Both the position numbers and the translations under genes were made by a program. DNA of 64,000 nucleotides, from contig NZ_CP043489.1 of assembly GCF_008330945.1 (NCBI RefSeq), positions 2,677,501 to 2,741,500 on the forward strand. The letters run 5' to 3'. This DNA is from Labrys sp. KNU-23. Lineage in GTDB: Bacteria > Pseudomonadota > Alphaproteobacteria > Rhizobiales > Labraceae. Shown here one piece after another: positions 25,748-35,073 of the stretch (its first letter is position 1; each line of letters opens with the position of its first letter). Below the pieces are notes generated by a model. That model had not been told where the DNA came from, searched no databases, and saw only the letters and a program-made list of their open reading frames with translations.

Positions 25748-27450
25748 CAGTTGCTTCCTCTGGTCTTGCCCCGGATCAGGGATTCGGGGTGCTGCTGCAT
25801 ATAGTCGGTGAGCACGCGGATGGAGCGCACGGCATCGTCGACCTGCGACATCAGGCGCGTGAGGTCGCGCTTGAAGCTGGAGGAGCCGCCATAGCCCTGG
25901 TCGAAGGAGCCCAGGGTGGAATTGATGCGCTTCATCGACTGCTGGGCGGTGTCGAGCACCGGCTGAAGCCTCTGCATTGCCGGGGCGAGATCGGTCTTGG
26001 CCTTGTCGATCAGTTCCCGCGCGGAGGTGAGGGCGCCGGCGAGCGAGCGCAGCGATTCCTTGATTTCCGGCCCGGCGGCCAGGTCCTGGAACGACTTCAT
26101 GGTGTCGTTGGCCTGGAGCACCAGCTTGTCCAGCGGCAGTTTCGAAATGCGGTCGAGGATGTCGTTGACCGAGCGCAGGGCCGAATCGAACTGGTTCGGG
26201 CTGGTCGGGATCACCGGATAGGTATCGCCGGTCCCCAGTTCCGCAGGCCCGGCCTTGGGATCGATGTCGAGTGACACCACGCTCTGCCCGGTCAGGTAAT
26301 TGCTGGTCTTGATCTCGGCGCGCAGGCCCTTGGCGACCAGGGATTTCAGCACGGTTTCGGGATCGATCGGACCGTCTGCGCCGACGAGCTGAATGCGCTG
26401 GGGCTCGATCTCGATCAGCACCGGCGCGCGGGGAGTGTTCTTGGTGACGTCATATTGCAGGTTGACGTCAACGACCTGCCCGATCTTGAGGCCGTGCCAT
26501 TCCACATTGGAGCCGGTGGCAAGGCCGCCTACGGAGGAGTCGAAATAGACCAAATAGCGCAGGCGGATGGTATATTTGGCCTCGTCGGCGCTGGCCTGGT
26601 CCCGGTAGAGGGTGAAAGCCGTCTTGGGAGCGGCGCGCTCGTTCGAAGGCACGCCGAGCGGCGTGTCGAAGGCGATGCCGCCCGCGAGCAGGGCCTGGAT
26701 GGAATCGAGCTGGAGCCGGAAGCCTTGGGGACCCGTGGTGAGGGAAACGCCGGAGGCGTTCCAGAAATTGGTGCTGGTGCGCACTTCCTTGTCGTAGGGA
26801 TCCCTGACGAAGGCGCGGATGGTGATGCCGTCGGCGAGGTTGGAGGAGTCGTAGCCGAGGACCTGGCCGACCTCGAGGCCGCGATGGAAGATCGGCGACC
26901 CTGCGCTGATCGAGCCGATCTGGGTGGTCTTCAGGGAAAACTCCGTCCCGGGCGCGTCGGTGGGAATGACGGGAGGCAGCTCAAGGCCGGCAAAGCTGTC
27001 GGCCGTCGTGCCGGCCTTGCCGGGATCGAACTCGATATAGACACCGGAGATGATGGTCGACAGGCCCGAAATGCCGGAACTGGCCGACAGGCGCGGCCTG
27101 ACGACCCAGAACAGCGTGCCCTCGCGCATCAACGGTTCGGCCTGCTTGGTCATGTCGGCGGTGACGATGACGTGGCTGCCGTCCGGCGCAAGCGCGACGC
27201 TCTTCACCGTGCCGAAGACGATGGCCTTGTAGCGGATCTGGGTCTTGCCCGGCTCCAGCCCCTCCGCCGTGCGCATGGTGACGGTGATCACCGGCCCCTT
27301 TTCCGACAGCGTGACCCAGCCCAGATAGAGCGCAATCGCGGCCGCCACGACCGGGATGAGCCAGATCGCGGACAGGCGGCGACGACGCGGCGGATCGATA
27401 TCCGGCGTGGCCGTGTCACTGCCATGCTGGGAGGAGTCGGAATCGGTCAA
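25747..27450 (-). CDS. pqiB: PqiB, MCE-domain intermembrane lipid transport protein
   Basis: A 567-residue inner-membrane anchored protein with one N-terminal membrane helix (about 24-42, LSAIWLIPVVAAAIALYLGW) and several MCE domains; beginnings are visible at KGPVITVTMRTAEGL, EFSLKTTQIGSISAG and YTIRLRYLVYFDSSV. A helical C-terminal part forms the needle in E. coli PqiB. The start is a TTG at 27450 that overlaps the pqiA stop (TTGA), preceded by GAAGGG; no ATG in the right place exists. E. coli PqiB is similar in length. It would shuttle phospholipids or hydrophobic molecules across the periplasm, with PqiA and PqiC. Confidence 0.93.
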   Translation of the reverse strand: MTDSDSSQHGSDTATPDIDPPRRRRLSAIWLIPVVAAAIALYLGWVTLSEKGPVITVTMRTAEGLEPGKTQIRYKAIVFGTVKSVALAPDGSHVIVTADMTKQAEPLMREGTLFWVVRPRLSASSGISGLSTIISGVYIEFDPGKAGTTADSFAGLELPPVIPTDAPGTEFSLKTTQIGSISAGSPIFHRGLEVGQVLGYDSSNLADGITIRAFVRDPYDKEVRTSTNFWNASGVSLTTGPQGFRLQLDSIQALLAGGIAFDTPLGVPSNERAAPKTAFTLYRDQASADEAKYTIRLRYLVYFDSSVGGLATGSNVEWHGLKIGQVVDVNLQYDVTKNTPRAPVLIEIEPQRIQLVGADGPIDPETVLKSLVAKGLRAEIKTSNYLTGQSVVSLDIDPKAGPAELGTGDTYPVIPTSPNQFDSALRSVNDILDRISKLPLDKLVLQANDTMKSFQDLAAGPEIKESLRSLAGALTSARELIDKAKTDLAPAMQRLQPVLDTAQQSMKRINSTLGSFDQGYGGSSSFKRDLTRLMSQVDDAVRSIRVLTDYMQQHPESLIRGKTRGSN

Positions 27451-28742
27451 TGGCCCTTCTTTCCTGTGTCGCGGCGCAAGACATCCCACATCAGCCGTGG
27501 GTCGAATGATTCGGAGGCGATCATGGTGATGATCACCACGCTGGCGAAGGCGATCGCTCCGATGCCGGGCTCGATGGTGGCGATCTCGCCCAGCTGCACC
27601 AGGGCGACCAGGATCGAGATCATGAAGATGTCGATCATCGACCAGCGGCCCACGAACTCGATGATCCGGTAGAGCACTGTCCTGTCCTGCAGGCGCCAGG
27701 TCGAGCCGCGCTGCGTGGTGATCAGCAGCGTCATCAGGCCCACCAATTTGAGCACGGGAACCAGGATCGAGGCGAAGAAGACCAGGGCGGCCAGCGGCCA
27801 TAAGCCGGCATCGGCCAGGGCGATGACACCGCTGATGATGGTGTCGGGCTCGCCGTGCCCGAGCGAGATCACCGTCATGATCGGGAAGAGATTGGCCGGA
27901 ATGTAGAGGATGGCGGCGGTGATCAGGAGGGCCCAGGTTCTGGTGAGGCTGTTGGGCTTGCGTTGATGCAAGGGCGCCGAGCAGCGCGGACAGGCCGCAT
28001 CATGGCCTGAGTCCGGCAGGTTGGAAACCAGCCAGCAGGATTCGCACAGGGCGGTCGGGCGGCTGGGGTCCACCCGGGGGGGCGGGGGAGCCAAGCCCTT
28101 GCGCGCAAAGCTGCGCCAGATGGTTTCATCATCCAGCAAGGCGCCGGTCGCGACCGTCACCAGCATCAGCGCCACCACGGCGAACACGGCAGGGCCGAGA
28201 TCGACCTGTGCGAGATCGATCAGCTTCACATAGGCGACGAGAAGGCCGAGCATGTAGACTTCGATCATTGCCCAGCGGCCGACGAAACTGGCGCCGCGAT
28301 GAACGAGCGGCAGCCAGCGCGGCGGGCGCCTCATCCTCAGCCCGGTCAGGACCGTGAGGCGAGCGAGAATCTGCAGGCCCGGTGCCACCAGCATGGTGAA
28401 GGCGACGACGATTCCCAGCTCCCACAATCCCTGATCGTAGAGCGCCTTGATGCCGGTGACGAGGCTGGCCACCTGCGCGCGCCCGGATATTTCGAGCTTG
28501 ATGAAGGGCAGGAAATTGGCCATGGCGAAGCAGATCGCGCCGGCCCAGCTATAGGCGTAGGCGTGGCTCAGCGAGATGGCGCGATAATGTTCCAGCGTGG
28601 CGCCGCAGCGCGAACAGCGTGCCCGCATGCCGTCGTGAAGCGGCGGCACGTCATGCAGCAGCCCGCAATCGTGGCACTCCATGATCTGGGTGGAGCTTCG
28701 CGTCGTCGGGGTGATCACCCGATCTGTCCGGCCGGTCACCAT
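27447..28742 (-). CDS. pqiA: PqiA, inner membrane partner of PqiB
   Basis: A 431-residue integral membrane protein with two homologous halves. Each half begins with a zinc-ribbon: CHDCG with CSRCG at residues about 23-49, and CESC with CPRCS at about 237-258. Each is followed by four membrane segments (for example SWAGAICFAMANFLPFIKLE and ITAAILYIPANLFPIMTVIS). It is the presumed inner-membrane channel or substrate loader of the PqiABC system, an envelope-integrity lipid transport pathway related to YebST. First gene of the operon; start ATG 28742. Confidence 0.94.
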   Translation of the reverse strand: MVTGRTDRVITPTTRSSTQIMECHDCGLLHDVPPLHDGMRARCSRCGATLEHYRAISLSHAYAYSWAGAICFAMANFLPFIKLEISGRAQVASLVTGIKALYDQGLWELGIVVAFTMLVAPGLQILARLTVLTGLRMRRPPRWLPLVHRGASFVGRWAMIEVYMLGLLVAYVKLIDLAQVDLGPAVFAVVALMLVTVATGALLDDETIWRSFARKGLAPPPPRVDPSRPTALCESCWLVSNLPDSGHDAACPRCSAPLHQRKPNSLTRTWALLITAAILYIPANLFPIMTVISLGHGEPDTIISGVIALADAGLWPLAALVFFASILVPVLKLVGLMTLLITTQRGSTWRLQDRTVLYRIIEFVGRWSMIDIFMISILVALVQLGEIATIEPGIGAIAFASVVIITMIASESFDPRLMWDVLRRDTGKKGH

Positions 28743-29113
28743 GTCACCGCTGCACTCGAATCACAAAAGAACTCCGGCCTTGCCGCAACGTCATTCCGCC
28801 AATGGAGACGATGAATCTCCCCTTAAATCTCGCTTCGAGCCGACCGTAAATCCGATGTCTTGATACCGAACGGCTCTTTCTCAAACGTTCGCAAGCCGGC
28901 GATTGCATGACCGCTATCGGCCCTTTCCGGACCCCTTTTGTCGCATGCAGCGCGAAAAGCCAAGGCTTAGACGGCATAAGAGTTATCAAGGTGCCGGCAT
29001 CGCAGGCGCCGAAACGCTGCACCACGCTCGCCATTGTGAGACGGGATATCTGGACGATTTGGTACCGATCAGGTTAGGCTGCGGCAACATTGAATAAACC
29101 ATCCGGAGCCGCC
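28743..29113. other. Divergent intergenic region, no gene seen
   Basis: This 371-bp stretch lies between the divergent pqiA and phosphotransferase genes and must hold both promoters. I see no family-like open frame, no strong palindrome and no clear -35/-10 pair. Confidence 0.5.
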
Positions 29114-30004
29114 ATGCCCAAGGTGCCGCTTCACGGCCCCCGAGAGAGGGCGGCAAGCTTGGCCTGCTGGCGCAGCAGGGTCGAGCCGCAGCCGCTTGGC
29201 GGCGGCATCACCAACACCAATTTCACCGTGGATGACGGCACCGGCCGGTATGTGGTGCGCATCGGGGACGATATTCCCCTGCACCAGATCAGCCGCACCA
29301 ACGAATTGGCCGCCAGCAAGGCTGCTTTCGCAGCCGGCATCTCGCCGGAAGTGGTGCATCACGAGCCGGGCGCCCTGGTGCTGCGCTTCATCGAGGGACG
29401 TACCTTCACACCCGAGGATGTGCGCGATCCCCGCAACCATCAGGCCATGATCGACCTCATGCGGCGCTGCCATCGCGAGATGCCGCGCTTCTTCCGGGGG
29501 CCGGCGGCGATCTTCTGGGTATTCCAGGTCGTGCGCGATTACGGCCATACGCTGAGGGAGGGCGCGAGCCGGCATCTGCAATTGCTGCCGCGCCTGCTGG
29601 CCGAGAGCGAGCGCCTGGAGGAAGGCGTCGGCCCGGTCGACATCGTCTTCGGCCACAACGACCTGCTCGCCGCCAATTTCCTCGACGACGGCAAGCGGCT
29701 TTGGCTTGTGGACTGGGACTATGCCGGCTTCAACTCGCCTTTGTTCGACCTTGGCGGCCTCGCCTCCAATTCCGAACTCGATGCCGTGGCTCGCGAAACC
29801 CTGGCGGAGGCCTATTTCGAAAGGCCCCTCGACGACGGATTGCGCCGGCGCCTTGCCGCCATGACCGCGGCCTCGCTGCTGCGCGAGACCCTGTGGAGCA
29901 TGGTGTCGGAGATCCATTCCACCCTCGATTTCGACTATCCCGGCTATACCGCCGAGAATCTGCGACGGTATGAGGCTGCCTATCAGGCGTGGCGGGACGA
30001 GTAG
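29114..30004 (+). CDS. Choline/ethanolamine kinase-like phosphotransferase
   Basis: A 296-residue aminoglycoside-phosphotransferase/choline-kinase fold enzyme. The nucleotide loop is GGGITNTNFTVDDGTG, the catalytic loop is GHNDLLAANFLDD (H-N-D-x-x-x-x-N, Brenner motif) and the metal-binding segment is LVDWDYAGFNSPLFDLG. It should transfer phosphate from ATP to the hydroxyl of a small amino alcohol such as choline; the true substrate is unproven. ATG 29114 is supported by GGAG seven bases upstream, while a TTG at 29090 is the longer alternative. It sits 92 bp before a dimethylglycine-dehydrogenase-like gene, suggesting a shared catabolic role for methylated amines. Confidence 0.88.
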   Translation: MPKVPLHGPRERAASLACWRSRVEPQPLGGGITNTNFTVDDGTGRYVVRIGDDIPLHQISRTNELAASKAAFAAGISPEVVHHEPGALVLRFIEGRTFTPEDVRDPRNHQAMIDLMRRCHREMPRFFRGPAAIFWVFQVVRDYGHTLREGASRHLQLLPRLLAESERLEEGVGPVDIVFGHNDLLAANFLDDGKRLWLVDWDYAGFNSPLFDLGGLASNSELDAVARETLAEAYFERPLDDGLRRRLAAMTAASLLRETLWSMVSEIHSTLDFDYPGYTAENLRRYEAAYQAWRDE

Positions 30005-30089
30005 TCCCTGGAGCGCGGTCGTCCCTGCCCGCTCTTTCCCCATGCGCCGTGTTTCCAAGAGCGGGCGAGGACGCCCGCGCTCCCAGGAG
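30005..30089. repeat. Long composite inverted repeat, copy 3
   Basis: TCCCTGGAGCGCGGTCGTCC onward is mirrored by GGACGCCCGCGCTCCCAGGA, with CTCTT and AAGAG bordering the loop. It fills the gap between the phosphotransferase and flavoprotein genes. Its last bases (AGGAGA at 30085-30090) provide the Shine-Dalgarno of the downstream gene. Confidence 0.85.
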
Positions 30090-30095
30090 ATCTCC

Positions 30096-32540
30096 ATGTC
30101 CGACCTGCCCACTTCCGCCAAGATCGTCATCATCGGTGGCGGCATCATCGGCTGCTCCACCGCCTATCATCTCGCCAAGATGGGGCTGACGGACGTGCTG
30201 GTGCTCGAGCGCGGCAAGCTCACCTCCGGCTCGACCTGGCATGCGGCCGGCCTGGTCGGCCAGCTCAGGACCAATGCCAACATCACCCAGCTGCTCGGCT
30301 ATTCCGTCGCCCTCTATGACCGGCTGGAGCAGGAGACGGGCCTCGCCACCGGCTGGAAGCGCAATGGCGGCCTCCGGCTCGCCTGCAACCAGGAGCGCTG
30401 GACCGAGGTGAAGCGCCAGGCCACCACGGCGACCTCCTTCGGCCTGGAAATGCAGCTGCTCAGCCCCAAGGAAGCCCAGGATCTGTGGCCGCTGATGCAG
30501 GTGGACGACGTGGTCGGCGCCGCCTTCCTGCCGACGGATGGGCAGGCCTCGCCCTCCGACATCACCCAGTCGCTCGCCAGGGGCGCGCGCATGGGCGGCG
30601 TGACTTTCCGCGAAGGTGTCATCGTCACCGGCATCGAGGTCGAGGGCGGCGTCGCCAAGGCTGTCTTGACCGACCAGGGCCGTATCCAGGCCGAGAAGAT
30701 CGTGATCTGCGCCGGCCAATGGTCGCGCGAGATCGGCCGCATGGCCGGGGTCAACATCCCCCTGGTGTCGATGCAGCATCAATATCTGATCACCGAGCGG
30801 ATCGAGGGCGTCACCTCCAACCTGCCGACCTTGCGCGATCCCGACCGCCTTACCTATTGGAAGGAGGAGGTCGGCGGCCTGGTGATGGGCGGCTACGAGC
30901 CCAACCCCAAGCCCTGGGCCAATACAGGCGCCACCGAAAAGTTCGAGTTCCAGCTGCTGGAGAACGATCTCGACCATTTCGAGCCGCTGATGGAGCTTGC
31001 CATCGGCCGCGTGCCCGCCATGGAAAATGCCGGCATCAAGCAGTTCATCAACGGGCCCGAGAGCTTCACGCCGGACGGCAATTTCATCCTCGGCGCGGCG
31101 CCGGAAACCCGGGGCGTCTATGTCGGCTGCGGCTTCAACGCCTTCGGCATCGCCTCGGGCGGCGGGGCCGGCATGGCCCTGGCCGAATGGGTGGCCAAGG
31201 GCGAGCCACCCTATGATTTGTGGGCCGTCGACATCCGACGCTTCGGCAAGAACACGCTCGATACCGGCTGGGTCAACCAGCGCACCATGGAGGCCTATGC
31301 CAAGCACTACACCATGGCCTGGCCCTTCGAGGAGTACCAGTCGGGTCGTCCGCTGCGTCGTTCCCCGCTCTATGACCGGCTGAAGGCGCAGGGCGCCGTG
31401 TTCGGCGAAAAGCTCGGCTGGGAGAGGCCCAACTGGTTCGCCGCAGCGGGCGAGGAAGCCAGGGACGTCTATTCCTATGGCCGCCAGAACTGGTTCGAGG
31501 CCGTCGGTCGCGAGCACAAGGCCTGCCGCGAGGCGGCCGTGGTATTCGACCAGACCTCCTTCGCCAAGTTCACGGTGAAGGGGCGCGATGCCGACGAGGC
31601 TTTGTCCTGGCTGTGCGCCAACGACGTGGTCAAGAAACCGGGCAGCCTGACCTATACCCAGATGCTGAACAGAAAGGGCGGCATCGAGACCGACCTCACC
31701 GTGGCCCGCCTCGGCGACGGTAGCTACTACCTCGTCACCGGCACCGGCTTTGCCAGCCATGACCTCGACTGGATCCGGCGCAGCATCCCCGATGGGCTCG
31801 ATGCCCAGGTCGAGGACGTCACCTCGCAATTTGCCGTGCTGGTGCTGATGGGCCCGAAGGCGCGTGAGATCCTGGGAGCTCTCACGGCCGAGGACCTTTC
31901 CAATGCCGCGGCACCCTTCGGCAGTGCCAGGCCGCTGCACATTGCCGGCGCGCGCATCCTGGCCCTGCGCGTCACCTATGTCGGCGAACTCGGCTGGGAG
32001 CTGCACGTGCCGATGGAGTTCGCGCTGACGGTCTATGAGGCGCTGATGGCCGCCGGTACGCCGCTTGGCCTCGTTAATGCCGGCTATCGCGCCATCGAAT
32101 CGCTGCGGCTGGAAAAGGGCTACCGGGCCTGGGGCGGCGAGATCGGGCCGGATCATTCGCCCCTGATGGCCGGCCTCGATTGGGCGGCGAAGCTGAAGAA
32201 GGACATCCCCTTCCTCGGCCGCGAGGCCCTGCTCGACCAGGCGGCCAAGCCGCTGCCGCGCCTGCTGGCCGGCTTCACCGTCGATGACCCCAGGGTGATC
32301 CTGCTCGGCCGCGAAACCATCTATCGCAACGGCAAGCGCTGCGGCTGGCTGGCCTCGGCCGGCTACGGCTACACGGTGGGCAAGAACATCGGCTATGGCT
32401 ATGTACGCGATCCCGCCGGCGTCGATGCCGATCATGTGCTCTCCGGCAACTACGAGCTCGAAGTGGCGACGGAGCGGGTGAAGGCGCAGGTGTTCCTGGA
32501 GCCGCTTTATGATCCCAGGATGGAACGGGTGAAGGGATAG
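30096..32540 (+). CDS. FAD-dependent dehydrogenase with GcvT domain (dimethylglycine/sarcosine dehydrogenase-like)
   Basis: An 814-residue two-part enzyme. The N-terminal half is a DAO-type FAD domain with the dinucleotide motif VIIGGGIIGCSTAYHLAK (about residues 11-28) and LTSGSTWHAAGLVGQLR, where H49 corresponds to the histidine that covalently carries FAD in dimethylglycine and sarcosine dehydrogenases. The second half (from about residue 430) is a folate-binding aminomethyltransferase/GcvT domain ending in GcvT_C (VGKNIGYGYVRDP). Such enzymes remove an N-methyl group and pass it to tetrahydrofolate. Start ATG 30096 has AGGAGA upstream. The kinase-like upstream gene and tmm nearby support a methylated-amine role; precise substrate unknown. 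Confidence 0.92.
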   Translation: MSDLPTSAKIVIIGGGIIGCSTAYHLAKMGLTDVLVLERGKLTSGSTWHAAGLVGQLRTNANITQLLGYSVALYDRLEQETGLATGWKRNGGLRLACNQERWTEVKRQATTATSFGLEMQLLSPKEAQDLWPLMQVDDVVGAAFLPTDGQASPSDITQSLARGARMGGVTFREGVIVTGIEVEGGVAKAVLTDQGRIQAEKIVICAGQWSREIGRMAGVNIPLVSMQHQYLITERIEGVTSNLPTLRDPDRLTYWKEEVGGLVMGGYEPNPKPWANTGATEKFEFQLLENDLDHFEPLMELAIGRVPAMENAGIKQFINGPESFTPDGNFILGAAPETRGVYVGCGFNAFGIASGGGAGMALAEWVAKGEPPYDLWAVDIRRFGKNTLDTGWVNQRTMEAYAKHYTMAWPFEEYQSGRPLRRSPLYDRLKAQGAVFGEKLGWERPNWFAAAGEEARDVYSYGRQNWFEAVGREHKACREAAVVFDQTSFAKFTVKGRDADEALSWLCANDVVKKPGSLTYTQMLNRKGGIETDLTVARLGDGSYYLVTGTGFASHDLDWIRRSIPDGLDAQVEDVTSQFAVLVLMGPKAREILGALTAEDLSNAAAPFGSARPLHIAGARILALRVTYVGELGWELHVPMEFALTVYEALMAAGTPLGLVNAGYRAIESLRLEKGYRAWGGEIGPDHSPLMAGLDWAAKLKKDIPFLGREALLDQAAKPLPRLLAGFTVDDPRVILLGRETIYRNGKRCGWLASAGYGYTVGKNIGYGYVRDPAGVDADHVLSGNYELEVATERVKAQVFLEPLYDPRMERVKG

Positions 32541-32550
32541 GGGAGGTGTC

Positions 32551-32654
32551 CTCTGGGACCGCCAGCATCCTGCTGGCTCTGCTTTCCCGCAAATGCGAAC
32601 TTTGCGGGTATTCGCCGACGACGAAGAGCCAGCAGGATGCTGGCGATCCCAGGA
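32551..32654. repeat. Long composite inverted repeat, copy 4
   Basis: CTCTGGGACCGCCAGCATCC and the mirrored GGATGCTGGCGATCCCAGGA form the outer arms; the loop holds a further hairpin CCCGCAAA/TTTGCGGG. It lies between the convergent flavoprotein and aldo/keto reductase genes and could end both transcripts. Confidence 0.85.
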
Positions 32655-32710
32655 AGGGCGCCTCGCCGGGACAGCGAGGCGCTTGCGGTGATTGGGGGTA
32701 GCGTGTTCCC

Positions 32711-33745
32711 TCACACCACCGGCGGGTTCAGGCGGGCGAAGCCTTCCTGGCGGCGGTAGGGGAAGTAGGGATAGGCCGCTTCCACGCTGCTGGCATCGTC
32801 GAGCTTCTGACGCTGCTCGGGCGCCAGGCTCCAGCCAATGGCGCCGAGATTTTGCCTCAGCTGGTCCTCGTTGCGGGCGCCGATGATCACCGAGGAGACG
32901 GTGGGGCGGCTGGTGAGCCAGTTGATGGCGATCTGCGGCACGGTCTTGCCGGTTTCCTCGGCCACTTCGTTCAGGGCGTCGATGACGCGGAAGAGGCGTT
33001 CGTCATCCACCGGCGGGCCGAAATCGGCGGTCTGGTGCAACCGGCTGCCGGCCGGCAGTGCCTGGCCGCGCTGCAGCTTGCCGGTGAGGCGGCCCCAGCC
33101 GAGCGGACTCCAGACCAGCGCGCCGACACCCTGGTCGAGGCCGAGGGGCATCAGCTCCCACTCATAGTCGCGGCCGATCAGGGAGTAATAGGCCTGGTTG
33201 GCGACATAGCGCGACCAGCCATGCCGGTCGGCGATGGCGAGCGACTTCATGATCTGCCAGCCCGAGAAGTTGGAAACGCCGAGATAGCGCACCTTGCCGG
33301 CCTGGACGAGGCTGTCCAGCGTCGAGAGCACCTCCTCGATCGGCGTGCCCGCATCGAAGGCATGGAGCTGCAGGAGGTCGATATGGTCGGTGCCGAGGCG
33401 GCGGAGTGCCGCCTCGACGGCGCGGATGAGGCGCTCGCGCGAAGTGCCGTAGTCGCCGGGCCCATCGCCCATCGGCAGGGCGGTCTTGGTCGAGATCAGT
33501 ACCTCGCTGCGCCGACCCTTGATGGCGGCGCCGAGAACTTCCTCGGACGCCCCGTTCGAATAGACGTCGGCGGTGTCGAACAGGTTCACGCCGGCTTCCA
33601 GGCAGATGTCGAGAAGGCGGCGAGCCTCCTTCTCGTCCGTGGTGCCCCAGGCGCCGAACAGCGGGCCCGAGCCGCCGAACGTGCCGGCACCGAAGCTGAG
33701 GACCGGCACTTTCAGGCCGGATGCGCCGAGACGACGATAGTCCAT
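32711..33745 (-). CDS. Aldo/keto reductase
   Basis: A 344-residue NADPH-dependent oxidoreductase. Catalytic elements: Asp/Tyr in LFDTADVYSNGASEE, Lys in LISTKTALP and His in LLQLHAFDAG. The cofactor-binding end is SSVIIGARNEDQLRQNLGA, a family signature. It differs from the enzyme at 22540-23607 and is probably a separate subfamily. The MFS transporter gene lies 30 bp upstream on the same strand and a LysR regulator diverges from that pair, so export and reduction may be induced together. Substrate unknown. Confidence 0.93.
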   Translation of the reverse strand: MDYRRLGASGLKVPVLSFGAGTFGGSGPLFGAWGTTDEKEARRLLDICLEAGVNLFDTADVYSNGASEEVLGAAIKGRRSEVLISTKTALPMGDGPGDYGTSRERLIRAVEAALRRLGTDHIDLLQLHAFDAGTPIEEVLSTLDSLVQAGKVRYLGVSNFSGWQIMKSLAIADRHGWSRYVANQAYYSLIGRDYEWELMPLGLDQGVGALVWSPLGWGRLTGKLQRGQALPAGSRLHQTADFGPPVDDERLFRVIDALNEVAEETGKTVPQIAINWLTSRPTVSSVIIGARNEDQLRQNLGAIGWSLAPEQRQKLDDASSVEAAYPYFPYRRQEGFARLNPPVV

Positions 33746-33775
33746 GATGATGTCCTTTCGAGAAACGGAACTAGA

Positions 33776-34957
33776 TCAGGCCGACTGGCCGATTGGTTCG
33801 GGATGGCGGTCGAGCGCGGCGCTCCACAGCGTCAGCACGAGGGCGGCGACGACCAGGGCAGCACCGACAAGCGGCGTCATGCCCAGGCCGAGGGGGGACG
33901 CGACCACCAGGCCGCCGATCCAGGCACCCAGTGCGATGCCGAGATTGAAGGCGGCGATGTTGAGGGCCGAGGCGACGTCGACGGCGGCCGGGCGATGGAC
34001 CTTGGCAAGCTGCACCACATAGAGCTGCAGGCCGGGCACGTTGGCGAAGGACAGGAAGCCGAGGGCTGCCAGCGTCACCAGGGTCAGCACGGGCGAGGTC
34101 GCGGTGAAGGCGAAGGCAGCCAGGACGGCAGCCTGCAGGGCGAACAGGCCGATCAGGGCCTTGGCGGGATTGCGATCGGCGATGCGGCCGCCGACGAGGT
34201 TGCCCACGGCGATCGCCGCGCCATAGAGCACCAGGATCAGGCTGACGCTGCCGGCGGCAAAGCCGGTGATCTTCTCCAGGATCGAGGCGAGATAGGTGAA
34301 GGCGACGAAGGTGCCGCCATAGCCGAGCGCCGTCATGGCGAAGACCAGCAGCAGCCGGCCGCTGCCGAGAACCCGGACCTGGTCGATCAGCCTGGCCGGC
34401 GGCGCCTTGCGCAGCGTGGCCGGCAGCAGCACGGCGATGGCAATGAAGGCGATCAGGCCGAGGCCCGCGACGCCCCAGAAGGTGGCGCGCCAGCCGAAGC
34501 TCTGGCCGATGAAGGTGCCGAGCGGCACGCCGGTGACGATTGCCACCGTCAGGCCCATGAACATCATGGCGATGGCCGAGGCACGACGATCGGGCGCGAC
34601 AAGATCGGCCGCGATGGTGGCGCCCACCGAAAAGAACACGCCATGGGCGAAGGCCGAGATCACGCGGGCGACCAGCAGCAATTCATAGCTGGGGCTGAGC
34701 GCGGCCGCACTGTTGCCGATGACGAACAGCGCCATCAGGCCGAGCAGCAGGCCCTTGCGGCCAAGGCGTCCGGTGAGGGCGGTGAGGATGGGTGCGCCGA
34801 AGGTGACGCCGAGGGCGTAGACGCTGACGATCAGGCCGGCGAGCGGCAGGGTGATGCCGAGGTCGGAGGCGACCGTCGGCAAGAGGCCGACGATCACGAA
34901 CTCCGTGGTGCCGATCGCATAGGCCGCGATCGTGAGGGCAAGGAGGGCGAGGGGCAT
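33776..34957 (-). CDS. MFS transporter, AraJ/drug-efflux type
   Basis: A 393-residue protein with 12 predicted membrane helices. It begins directly with a helix containing IGTTEFVIVGLLPTVA, the AraJ/YdhP-type signature, and has the loop 2-3 motif TGRLGRKGLL and motif C-like GVPLGTFIGQSFGWRATF, typical of proton-driven exporters. It lies first in a two-gene unit with the aldo/keto reductase and diverges from a LysR regulator, a layout found for inducible efflux pairs. Substrate is unknown. Confidence 0.92.
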   Translation of the reverse strand: MPLALLALTIAAYAIGTTEFVIVGLLPTVASDLGITLPLAGLIVSVYALGVTFGAPILTALTGRLGRKGLLLGLMALFVIGNSAAALSPSYELLLVARVISAFAHGVFFSVGATIAADLVAPDRRASAIAMMFMGLTVAIVTGVPLGTFIGQSFGWRATFWGVAGLGLIAFIAIAVLLPATLRKAPPARLIDQVRVLGSGRLLLVFAMTALGYGGTFVAFTYLASILEKITGFAAGSVSLILVLYGAAIAVGNLVGGRIADRNPAKALIGLFALQAAVLAAFAFTATSPVLTLVTLAALGFLSFANVPGLQLYVVQLAKVHRPAAVDVASALNIAAFNLGIALGAWIGGLVVASPLGLGMTPLVGAALVVAALVLTLWSAALDRHPEPIGQSA

Positions 34958-35073
34958 GAGAATGGTCCCAACGAGGGTGAATGAATGTTGGGGCCAATAT
35001 GATCGTTACGCATTGTCATGATAATCAGGCATAATGGGCGAATAGCTTTGAATTGAATTCATAAGGGAGTGCC

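Noticed and set aside
29730..32714. Minus-strand open frame of 994 codons
   Set aside because: Antisense of the flavoprotein gene and crosses two inverted repeats and part of the kinase gene.
32852..34984. Plus-strand open frame of 710 codons opposite the aldo/keto reductase and MFS genes
   Set aside because: Antisense artefact of GC-rich coding DNA: charged, repetitive composition, spans two real genes and their gap.
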